From Desulfomicrobiaceae bacterium (GTDB lineage Bacteria; Desulfobacterota; Desulfovibrionia; Desulfovibrionales; Desulfomicrobiaceae), in assembly GCA_003530935.1 (NCBI GenBank), contig DPEO01000082.1:1-5669 (forward strand): a stretch of DNA of 5,669 nucleotides, written 5' to 3'. Under the pieces are notes generated by a model. The model was given only the letters and a program-made list of their open reading frames with translations, was not told the origin of the DNA and searched no databases. How positions within the stretch are numbered: the first letter of the stretch is position 1; each line of letters opens with the position of its first letter. A program made the translations under genes and the position numbers. Below, piece by piece: positions 1 to 5,296 of the stretch.

Positions 1-1
1 G

Positions 2-280
2 TTCTACAGTCACCTGGCGGGCCTGGGGGTGATGACCATCCCGGAGCGCGTCTGCACCCCGGGGCGGTTGGACCTGGTGGTCATCGCCGGCCCTGTCGTC
101 TGGATCTTCGAGTTCAAGGTCATCGACGGCGACGCCCCTACGGGTGAGGCCCTGCGGCAGATCCAGGAAAGGAACTACGCCGCGGCCTACCGGGGCAAGG
201 CAGCAGTGGAGCGGGTCGTGGAGGTGGGGGTGGAATTCAGCAAGGTAAGACGCCAGATCGTGGGCTGGGAGGTGGCGTAA
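2..280 (+). CDS. PD-(D/E)XK nuclease domain protein, DUF1703/AAA-ATPase-like family, C-terminal fragment
   Basis: Only the last 92 residues are in the window; the reading frame is open from the left edge and ends in TAA at 278-280. The visible part is a PD-(D/E)XK nuclease fold. It has a GRLDL segment with a candidate metal-binding Asp (visible residue 24), a WIFEFK strand with the E-x-K pair (residues 37 and 39), then an ALRQIQERNYAAAY helix. It ends in the beta-strand pattern (VGVEF, IVGWEV) that closes the C-terminal domain of DUF1703 proteins, which carry an N-terminal AAA-ATPase-like domain. That N-terminal part would lie upstream of the window. Members of this family are common in anaerobes, often in several copies, and their cellular role is not established. 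The gene precedes a 137-nt or longer gap and is probably not part of the downstream operon. The family call is confident; the function is not. Confidence 0.82.
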   Translation, partial: FYSHLAGLGVMTIPERVCTPGRLDLVVIAGPVVWIFEFKVIDGDAPTGEALRQIQERNYAAAYRGKAAVERVVEVGVEFSKVRRQIVGWEVA

Positions 281-441
281 CGCGCGTCTCCGAGGGAGCG
301 TCCTCTTTGTTGATGCCGCGACTGTCTGGCGGAGCCTGGGCGGCGCGCCGGCCCTCGAAGACGAGATGCCACGGTTGCGGCTGGCGGCACGGAGACGTTT
401 CTCTCTGACCGCACGGGGTGACAACCAAGGCACTCTCGCGT
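281..441 (+). other. Intergenic region expected to hold the promoter of the LysM-hyp-bio gene series
   Basis: This is the only sizeable non-coding gap. In the frame of the downstream gene it contains a stop at 406-408, so that gene cannot start earlier than the GTG at 418. I looked for sigma70 (-35/-10) and sigma54 (-24/-12) elements and found none that were convincing. An imperfect short hairpin (GAGGGA at 292-297 against TCCTC at 301-305) is followed by a T-containing stretch (TTTGTT, 306-311). It could be a weak terminator for the upstream gene, but it is too short to call. Because the genes downstream are closely spaced, a promoter here is inferred rather than seen. Confidence 0.3.
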
Positions 442-2097
442 ATGTCCCCCGGCCGGGAGGAGCCATTGCGTCGGTCAAGCCTATGTTTTCTGGTGGTGCT
501 CGCTCTCCTGGCCTCGGTGTGTTGGGGCGAGGAGAACGTGCGGCTTTTTTTTCATAAGACTGCTGCGGGCAAGGCCCCAGAGGGGCCCAAGCACGTGGTG
601 CGGGAAGGGGAATGGCTCTACAAAATCCTTGAGGACGCTGGTTTTTCCCGAGAAGATTTCCCCCAAATCATTCCCAAGGTGCGGGCCATGAACCCGCATG
701 TGGCGGACTTCAACCACCTGCGCGCCGGTCAAGTACTCTATCTGCCTGGGGCTCCAAAAACCTCCCGGGCATCTACCCCGCAACGGAGTACTGCCTCCGC
801 CCCGACGACCATGCTGCGCAAAGAATATGTGGTCCAGCCCGGAGAGACCCTGCTCCAGATCCTGCGGCGGGAGACAGGTGCCTCGGATGCCGAGATCTAC
901 GGCCATCTTCTGGATTTGGTACGACAGAGCAACCCCCACATCCAAAACCTTGACGCCCTGCGCGCCGGCGACCGTTTGGAACTCCCCGCCGGGGCCCCCT
1001 GGCGGGGCGACGCCGAAGGCAACGCATCCTCTGCCAGCACAGAAGACGCATCTCCCAACGAAGACGGCCCCTTGGGTGCGGGAGAAAATGCCACACAAGG
1101 AGGCGGCTCTGCCCAGGGCGGCACGGGAGGAAACGACACGAGCCCTGCCGCTCCAGGGGGACCGGCCGTGTCCGCAAGCGGCGATGGCCCTCAAAGCACC
1201 ATCGAGCGGAGCGGATCCGAACCTCCACCGCCCACCGCTCCACTTCCCTCGCTACGCTTTCTCGAGCATACCCGGACACAAACCCGTCGGCTTCTTCAAG
1301 GCTTTGGCTTCACCTTCATCCCCGGAGAAGAAGCCCTTTTTCCCTTGGAAGACGGCAGTTGGTTTGCCGTCAATCTGCGCGAAACACCGGCCCTCTCCAC
1401 GCCGTGGGGAGAGCGCGTCCTCTTCCTGGATGCCCCCAAGCCCGCCTCCTGGGTGGAGAGCGCCCGGGCTGCAGGCTTTATCCCCATCATGGTGCCTGCG
1501 GACTGGCAGCTGCGTCCCGTGCTCCAGGCGCTGGCAGGCGCCTTCCCACAGCGCGTGCACCTGTGGCCCGAAGGGCGCAATCTGGTGCTTCCGCGCCAGG
1601 GCATGAGTATCAATCTCAAGGCATCGCTGGTGGCGGTCTTGGATGGCGGACGCACCGTAGCCCTGTGGACCCACCAGGCCCCACATACCCCACCGCTTCC
1701 GCAAGGGGTGCGGGAGCTGTTGTCCGCTGCGGAGGTGACGCTCTTGGAGACCGATGCCAGCGGGGCGTCCTTTGCTCCGCCAGCGCTCCCCGGGGCGGCC
1801 ATGCTCCTTCCTGCGGCCAACGCCGCCTGGCTCCACCGGCAGCTCGACGCACGCTTCCCCGAGATCCGTCCGCTGACCTCGCCGGGGCAGATCTTGGCCT
1901 TCTTGCGGCATGAAAAGCACCTGATTTCCAAACATGTCTCCCTTTCCTGGGTGCGCGGCGCCAACGAGCTTTCCATCCAAATCCCTGCATGGCTCATCGA
2001 TGGCGAGCCCCCCATCGCCCTCCTGGAAGACCCGCTGCCGGCCACAGTAGCCTTGCTTGCCCAAAGCGGATACCAGTGCGCCCGCATTCAACGCTGA
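442..2097 (+). CDS. Secreted protein with two LysM domains and an unrecognised C-terminal domain
   Basis: I chose the ATG at 442 (551 aa), which has AAGG at 427-430. An in-frame GTG at 418 would add 8 residues but has no visible ribosome binding site. The N-terminus is an Arg-containing stretch plus a hydrophobic core (LCFLVVLALLASVCWG) with likely signal-peptidase cleavage near residue 29, so the protein is exported. The Cys near this site lacks a proper lipobox. Two LysM peptidoglycan-binding repeats follow at about residues 51-102 and 128-182. Both have the NPH...LRAGxxLxLP ending and a slightly long middle. Residues 183-270 form a low-complexity Gly/Ser/Pro/Ala linker. Residues 271-551 look like a folded alpha/beta region that I do not recognise. 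The likely site is the periplasm or cell wall. It is the first gene of the series, with 12 nt to the next. Its catalytic activity, if any, is unknown. Confidence is high for the LysM repeats and secretion, low for the role. Confidence 0.85.
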   Translation: MSPGREEPLRRSSLCFLVVLALLASVCWGEENVRLFFHKTAAGKAPEGPKHVVREGEWLYKILEDAGFSREDFPQIIPKVRAMNPHVADFNHLRAGQVLYLPGAPKTSRASTPQRSTASAPTTMLRKEYVVQPGETLLQILRRETGASDAEIYGHLLDLVRQSNPHIQNLDALRAGDRLELPAGAPWRGDAEGNASSASTEDASPNEDGPLGAGENATQGGGSAQGGTGGNDTSPAAPGGPAVSASGDGPQSTIERSGSEPPPPTAPLPSLRFLEHTRTQTRRLLQGFGFTFIPGEEALFPLEDGSWFAVNLRETPALSTPWGERVLFLDAPKPASWVESARAAGFIPIMVPADWQLRPVLQALAGAFPQRVHLWPEGRNLVLPRQGMSINLKASLVAVLDGGRTVALWTHQAPHTPPLPQGVRELLSAAEVTLLETDASGASFAPPALPGAAMLLPAANAAWLHRQLDARFPEIRPLTSPGQILAFLRHEKHLISKHVSLSWVRGANELSIQIPAWLIDGEPPIALLEDPLPATVALLAQSGYQCARIQR

Positions 2098-2104
2098 GAG
2101 GAGG
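2098..2104 (+). promoter_or_regulatory. Strong Shine-Dalgarno site fixing a GTG start
   Basis: GAGGAGG begins directly after the LysM gene's TGA (2095-2097) and sits 5 nt before the GTG at 2110. It is the main evidence that the 113-aa reading frame is a real gene with a GTG start, since no other start codon lies near. Confidence 0.8.
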
Positions 2105-2109
2105 ATTGC

Positions 2110-2451
2110 GTGCGCGCTGAATTTCGCGTGTATGGTCACATTGCTGCAGCGTCCGAATCCATCATTTCCCAGATCGCGCAGATTGTGGCCGATTACGAAA
2201 TCACCCGCCAGGCGGATGGGAGCCTCGACTTTGTCCACGAAGGTCTGTGGCGGGATGTGGAGAGCGATCTTCACGCAATACGTGAAGTCTTGGGGACTAC
2301 AGGCCGCGGCGTGGTGGACGTCATCGACCATGCCGAATGGCGGATGACCCGATATTTCTTGGAAAATGGCGCTATTCGGGCCGTGCCCATCCATCTCGAC
2401 CACGCCCTGGATACCGCCTACCGCAGTGAAACAGGAGTCGACCATGCATGA
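2110..2451 (+). CDS. Conserved-looking hypothetical protein, 113 aa, translationally coupled to hypA
   Basis: I do not recognise this family. The GTG start at 2110 has a strong ribosome binding site 5 nt upstream. The protein is soluble-looking: no signal peptide, no membrane segment and no Cys, so no Cys-based metal site. It appears to be mixed alpha/beta and rich in charged residues. It has several His (GHI near residue 10, FVHEG near 43, DLHAI near 56, IDHAEW near 74, IHLDHA near 97). Its last 8 nt overlap the start of hypA (stop 2449-2451, hypA ATG 2444), which implies coupled translation. The context suggests a part in hydrogenase or nickel metabolism, but this is inference from position alone. 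It could equally be a passenger linking the LysM gene to hypAB. That it is a real gene is well supported by the ribosome binding site, the overlap and the tight packing. Confidence 0.75.
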   Translation: MRAEFRVYGHIAAASESIISQIAQIVADYEITRQADGSLDFVHEGLWRDVESDLHAIREVLGTTGRGVVDVIDHAEWRMTRYFLENGAIRAVPIHLDHALDTAYRSETGVDHA

Positions 2452-2797
2452 ACTTTCCTTGGTGGAGGGCATCCTCGCCATTGTGCGCGAAGAAATGGCC
2501 AAGCATGGCCTTACTCGTCTTGTCCGGGTGCGGGTGAAACACGGGGAGCTTTCGGCTGTAGTGCCCGAAGCCTTGGAGACGGCCTTCGAAGTCTTGACCG
2601 TGGGCACGGATCTCGCCGGGGCCTGCTTGGAGGCCGAAATGGTGCCGCTGCGGGTGCGCTGCCGCCAGTGCGGCGAGGAGTTTTCTCCATCGGAGGAGGA
2701 ACGCTTCTTGATGCCCTGCCCGGCCTGTGGCACGGAGCTCGGCCACCATGTCCTTTCTGGGAGAGAACTGTACATCGACCACATCGAGGCCGAGTAG
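2444..2797 (+). CDS. hypA: HypA, nickel/zinc metallochaperone for [NiFe]-hydrogenase maturation
   Basis: The product is 117 aa, the usual HypA length (about 113-120). The ATG at 2444 gives the obligatory Met-His-Glu N-terminus, whose His2 and amino terminus bind nickel in this family. AGGAG at 2433-2437 lies 6 nt upstream. In-frame codons upstream of 2444 would bury this terminus and are not used. The structural zinc site is complete: Cys73-x2-Cys76 and Cys92-x2-Cys95. The N-terminal part carries the usual ELSLVEGIL helix and a VKHGELSAVVPEAL segment. In the cytoplasm HypA works with HypB to deliver Ni(II) to the hydrogenase large-subunit precursor. Its start overlaps the preceding gene by 8 nt, and hypB follows 40 nt downstream, the standard pairing. 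No HypC-F genes or hydrogenase subunits are in the window, so the target enzyme is not visible. Confidence 0.96.
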   Translation: MHELSLVEGILAIVREEMAKHGLTRLVRVRVKHGELSAVVPEALETAFEVLTVGTDLAGACLEAEMVPLRVRCRQCGEEFSPSEEERFLMPCPACGTELGHHVLSGRELYIDHIEAE

Positions 2798-2823
2798 TCC
2801 GGCCCGCAACATGAACTTCTTTC

Positions 2824-2830
2824 AAGGAGA
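2824..2830 (+). promoter_or_regulatory. Shine-Dalgarno site deciding the hypB start
   Basis: AAGGAGA lies about 7-8 nt before the ATG at 2838. It selects that codon over in-frame upstream candidates, including the ATG at 2811 and the overlap into hypA, which have no comparable site. Confidence 0.75.
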
Positions 2831-2837
2831 AGAGCCC

Positions 2838-3500
2838 ATGCAAGTGGAAGTCGCGCGGAATATCCTCGAAGCCAACGACGCCGGCGCCGAAGAGCTGCGC
2901 CAGATCTTCGCCCGTCACGGCCTGTTGGTGCTCAACCTCATGAGCTCTCCGGGGTCGGGCAAGACCACCCTCCTCGAGCGCACACTTACGGATTTGCGTG
3001 AGCAGTTGCGCTTCGGCGTCATCGAGGGCGACTGCCAGACGGAAAACGACGCCCGCCGGGTGGCCGCCACCGGCGCCCGGGCCGTGCAGATCAACACCCA
3101 CGGCGGCTGCCACCTGGACAGCGCCATGGTGCGCGAGGCCTGTGAACAACTCGGTCTGGAAGACTTGGACATTCTCATCATCGAAAACGTGGGCAACTTG
3201 GTCTGTCCGGCGGAGTTCTCTTTGGGCGAGGACGCCAAGGTGACCATCCTGAGCGTTACCGAAGGAGACGACAAGCCGGAAAAATATCCCTTCATCTTCT
3301 CCCAATCCCGGGTTATGCTCCTCAACAAGATCGATCTATTGCCTTACGTGCCCTTTGATACCGCCCGGGCGAGCGCCTTTGCCCGCGCCGTCAACCCTGA
3401 GCTGGAGATCTTCGAGGTGGCGGCCCTTTCCGGCCACGGCATGGACGCATGGTATGCGTGGCTGCGCAAGAGCCTGGAGGCCAAACGGACGGCACGCTAG
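2838..3500 (+). CDS. hypB: HypB, GTPase for nickel insertion in hydrogenase maturation
   Basis: The product is 220 aa, a G3E-family SIMIBI GTPase. The P-loop is SSPGSGKTT (residues 36-44). EGDCQTENDARR (63-74) is the switch region. GGCHLD (89-94) supplies Cys91 and His92. ENVGNLVCPAEFSLGE (116-131) supplies Cys123. Together with Cys91 and His92 this matches the metal site at the HypB dimer interface. EGDDKPEKYP (142-151) and NKIDLLPY (163-170, guanine recognition) complete the G domain. The protein begins almost directly at the G-domain-associated helix. The N-terminal high-affinity CxxCGC nickel motif of E. coli HypB and any His-rich nickel-storage tract are absent, as in many bacterial HypBs. 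It hydrolyses GTP and, with HypA, loads nickel into the hydrogenase large subunit in the cytoplasm. It lies 40 nt after hypA and 38 nt before the CBS gene. Confidence 0.96.
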   Translation: MQVEVARNILEANDAGAEELRQIFARHGLLVLNLMSSPGSGKTTLLERTLTDLREQLRFGVIEGDCQTENDARRVAATGARAVQINTHGGCHLDSAMVREACEQLGLEDLDILIIENVGNLVCPAEFSLGEDAKVTILSVTEGDDKPEKYPFIFSQSRVMLLNKIDLLPYVPFDTARASAFARAVNPELEIFEVAALSGHGMDAWYAWLRKSLEAKRTAR

Positions 3501-3526
3501 GTCGCAGGCGTTGCAAGCATTCTTCA

Positions 3527-3533
3527 AAGGAGG
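3527..3533 (+). promoter_or_regulatory. Shine-Dalgarno site deciding the CBS-protein start
   Basis: AAGGAGG, a near-perfect anti-SD match, sits 5 nt before the ATG at 3539. It rules out the longer in-frame reading that begins inside hypB at 3449. Confidence 0.8.
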
Positions 3534-3538
3534 GCCCT

Positions 3539-3973
3539 ATGTTCCAAGTCAAGGACATCATGACGGAAGACGTGTTCACCCTCAAGGAAACCGATACGTT
3601 GAGCGCGGCCAAGGACCTCATGAGCCTGGCCCGCATCCGCCATATCCCCATCGTGAACGACGCCGGGAAATTCGTGGGCCTGGTGACCCACCGGGATATC
3701 CTGTCCGCTACGGTTTCCAAGCTTGCAGGCATCGATTCCGCAACTCGGGAAGAAATCGAGTCCACCATTCCCGTGCGGGAAATCATGCAGCAGGAAGTGA
3801 CCACCATCCGTGAGGACGCCCCGCTCAAAGAGGCCGCCACCATCCTGCTCAGGGGCAAATTCGGCTGCCTGCCGGTGCTCAAGCAGGGCAAGCTTTGCGG
3901 CATCATCACCGAGGCCGATTTTCTGCGCCTGACCATCCAACTCCTCGAAGCCACGGACGAGGACGACGCCTAA
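3539..3973 (+). CDS. Tandem CBS-domain protein (Bateman module), probable adenine-nucleotide sensor
   Basis: The product is 144 aa and consists almost wholly of two CBS domains, at about residues 2-57 and 80-135, joined by a linker rich in acidic residues. Each starts with the typical V+DIM / VREIM segment. Each ends with the ligand-binding strand-helix pattern GLVTHRDIL (Thr50, Asp53) and GIITEADFL (Thr124, Asp127), whose Asp usually contacts a ribose of bound AMP, ATP or S-adenosyl compounds. There is no attached enzyme or DNA-binding domain, so the partner is unknown. The protein is cytoplasmic and likely a dimer. It is placed between hypB and bioB with gaps of 38 and 43 nt, consistent with co-transcription. 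A role in linking energy state or SAM level to the neighbouring pathways is possible; that is inference. The short acidic tail (ATDEDDA) is not informative. Confidence 0.92.
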   Translation: MFQVKDIMTEDVFTLKETDTLSAAKDLMSLARIRHIPIVNDAGKFVGLVTHRDILSATVSKLAGIDSATREEIESTIPVREIMQQEVTTIREDAPLKEAATILLRGKFGCLPVLKQGKLCGIITEADFLRLTIQLLEATDEDDA

Positions 3974-3990
3974 GAGGATTTGACATCATG
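3972..3990 (+). promoter_or_regulatory. Ribosome-binding-like site with an ATG out of frame with bioB
   Basis: AAGAGGA (3972-3978) overlaps the CBS gene's stop codon and is followed by an ATG at 3988. That ATG is 29 nt before the bioB ATG and not in frame with it. It opens a frame that continues far through bioB as an overlapping reading with no recognisable protein. bioB's own ATG at 4017 has only a weak candidate site (AGG at 4005-4007). The arrangement could reduce or couple bioB translation, or could mark a sequencing indel; neither is shown. Confidence 0.3.
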
Positions 3991-4016
3991 GGGGATGGAT
4001 TCGTAGGCGAAGCGGC

Positions 4017-4994
4017 ATGCACGCCATCCATCCCCTCATCCAATCCGCCCTGGAAACGGTGCTTGCCGGCGGCACAGTCTCCCCTGAGACGGCGAAGGAG
4101 ATCGCTCTCCTGCCCGACTCCGAGACTCCAGGCCTGCTTCTGGCAGCCCGCACCATCCGCCGGGCCTTTCTCGGCGAAGCCGCACACCACTGCGCCATCG
4201 TCAACGCCAAGAGCGGGCGCTGTTCGGAAAACTGCGCCTTTTGCGCCCAGAGCAGTCATTGGCCCACTGCTGTTTCGCAGTACGGCCTCTTGGACGAGGC
4301 CAGCCTCGTGGCGCGCGGTGAAGAAGCCGCCGCCTGGGGCGTGCGCTGCTTTTCCTTGGTCACCAGCGGCCTGCGCCTCTTACCCCGGGAGATGGAGACC
4401 GTATGCCGGGTGGTCGCGACCTTGCGTCGGCGTACGAACCTGGAAATCGCCGCATCCCTGGGCCTGCTCTCCGAAGAGGACGCCCGCTGCCTGCGGCAGG
4501 CAGGATTGGTACGCTACCACCACAACCTGGAGACCGCGGCATCGTTCTTCCCCCGCATTTGCTCCACCCACGATTACGCCGAAGACATCGCCACCGTGGA
4601 GCGGGCCAAAGCCCATGGACTGTCCGTATGCTGCGGCGGCATCCTCGGCCTTGGGGAAGGATGGGCCGAGCGCATCGAGCTCGCCTGTACCCTGCGCGAC
4701 CTCGAAGTGGACCGTGTACCCCTCAATTTTCTCACCCCCATCCCCAAGACCCCGCTGGAGACCCAGCCCCTCCTTGCCCCGGCCGAGGCCCTCAAAAGCA
4801 TCGCCCTTTTCCGCGTGCTCGTGCCCCGCGCCGGCATCACCATTGCCGGCGGACGTAGCCGCGTACTCGGAGACTACCAGTCCTGGGCGCTTCTCGCCGG
4901 CGCCACCGGCTACATGCTCGGCAATTACCTCACGACTCCGGGGCGGGATCTTGCCGCAGACCAAGCCATGCTGGAGGCCGGGGCATGGATTTGA
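4017..4994 (+). CDS. bioB: Biotin synthase, radical SAM enzyme, with unusual auxiliary-cluster ligands
   Basis: The product is 325 aa, a normal BioB length. It converts dethiobiotin to biotin by sulfur insertion. The radical-SAM motif is NAKSGRCSENCAFCAQSSH, with Cys69, Cys73 and Cys76 holding the [4Fe-4S] cluster. Other BioB hallmarks are FSLVTSG (112-118), SLGLLSEEDARCL (147-159), YHHNLET (167-173), ICSTHDYAED (181-190), VCCGGILGLGE (204-214), IPKTPLE (242-248) and AGGR (277-280). Aligned by eye with E. coli BioB, the [2Fe-2S] ligand Cys97 corresponds to Ser113 (a Cys lies two residues earlier, Cys111). Cys128 corresponds to Ala145, Cys188 is kept as Cys205 (followed by Cys206), and Arg260 becomes Thr275. 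Thus the classical auxiliary cluster site is not conserved. The start is 4017 because an in-frame stop lies at 3981-3983. Its 3' end overlaps the next gene by 10 nt. No BirA operator-like palindrome is seen in the 43-nt gap upstream. Confidence 0.95.
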   Translation: MHAIHPLIQSALETVLAGGTVSPETAKEIALLPDSETPGLLLAARTIRRAFLGEAAHHCAIVNAKSGRCSENCAFCAQSSHWPTAVSQYGLLDEASLVARGEEAAAWGVRCFSLVTSGLRLLPREMETVCRVVATLRRRTNLEIAASLGLLSEEDARCLRQAGLVRYHHNLETAASFFPRICSTHDYAEDIATVERAKAHGLSVCCGGILGLGEGWAERIELACTLRDLEVDRVPLNFLTPIPKTPLETQPLLAPAEALKSIALFRVLVPRAGITIAGGRSRVLGDYQSWALLAGATGYMLGNYLTTPGRDLAADQAMLEAGAWI

Positions 4995-5296
4995 CCATAA
5001 CGGCAGCCTCGCCATCCCAGGTCACGGCGCGGCTTTCCTTTTCCGCCCACGACCCTTGGGTACGGGAGCACTTTCCCGGGTCCCCCCTGCTTCCCGGATC
5101 CCTGGTCCTGGCGGCCGTGCTGCACCTGGCCGAGCACCTTGCCGCGCAAACATGGACGGTACGGCGGCTGCGCTGCCACGCCCCGGTGCCGCCGGGGAGC
5201 TACCGTTTGTGCGTCACTCAGCAGCAAGGCGGCGTGCGCGGCATGCTCGTTGACGGCCAGGACACCCCGCTCGTCTCCGCGGAGCTTGTGCAATGA
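4985..5296 (+). CDS. Small FabZ/FabA-like hotdog protein lacking the catalytic Glu
   Basis: The product is 103 aa, shorter than FabZ (about 140-150). The ATG at 4985 has GGAGG at 4973-4977, 7 nt upstream, and overlaps the end of bioB by 10 nt. The signature DPWVREHFPGSPLLPG (residues 23-38) is the FabZ active-site loop with catalytic His29. In FabZ a Glu follows the His by 14 residues, in the PGVLxxEAMAQ helix. Here residue 43 is Ala (PGSLVLAAVLHL, 37-48), so the usual dehydratase pair is incomplete. A Glu occurs later, at residue 50, but not in the equivalent position. The region after about residue 60 is a short beta-rich ending. Being coupled with bioB and a reductase-like gene, it probably acts on an acyl-ACP or acyl-CoA intermediate near biotin synthesis, either with altered chemistry or as a non-catalytic partner. 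The fold is confident, the activity is not. Confidence 0.8.
   Translation: MDLTITAASPSQVTARLSFSAHDPWVREHFPGSPLLPGSLVLAAVLHLAEHLAAQTWTVRRLRCHAPVPPGSYRLCVTQQQGGVRGMLVDGQDTPLVSAELVQ

Noticed and set aside
292..311. Short hairpin followed by T-rich bases as a terminator after the nuclease-domain gene
   Set aside because: The stem is only about five pairs with a bulge, and the T stretch is interrupted; too weak to call.
508..534. Possible lipobox around the Cys of the LysM protein signal peptide
   Set aside because: The residues before the Cys (A-S-V) do not match the lipobox, which needs Gly, Ala or Ser at -1. Ordinary signal-peptidase cleavage a few residues on fits better.
698..1606. 302-codon + strand frame inside the LysM gene
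   Set aside because: Pro/Arg/Cys-rich out-of-frame reading of a gene with clear LysM repeats and signal peptide in the other frame.
1252..2784. Long reading frame of 510 codons on the - strand
   Set aside because: It lies antisense to the LysM, 113-aa and hypA genes. Its translation has no recognisable domain, and such long antisense frames are common in GC-rich DNA with strong third-position bias.
3531..3538. Perfect 8-bp palindrome AGGGCCCT just before the CBS start codon
   Set aside because: Too short to be an operator on its own, and explained by the Shine-Dalgarno site plus GC-rich spacer.
3980..4008. TTGACA at 3980-3985 as a -35 box for a bioB promoter
   Set aside because: No acceptable -10 sequence occurs 16-18 nt downstream (the bases there are CGTAGG/GTAGGC-like). 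The hexamer alone is expected by chance.
3974..4016. BirA operator upstream of bioB
   Set aside because: I searched for a TTGTNAACC-type inverted repeat; none is present in the gap.
3895..5253. Long + strand frame of 452 codons overlapping the CBS gene, bioB and the hotdog gene
   Set aside because: It is rich in Pro, Arg and Ser with no family pattern. The other frame encodes clear BioB motifs throughout, so this is a shadow.
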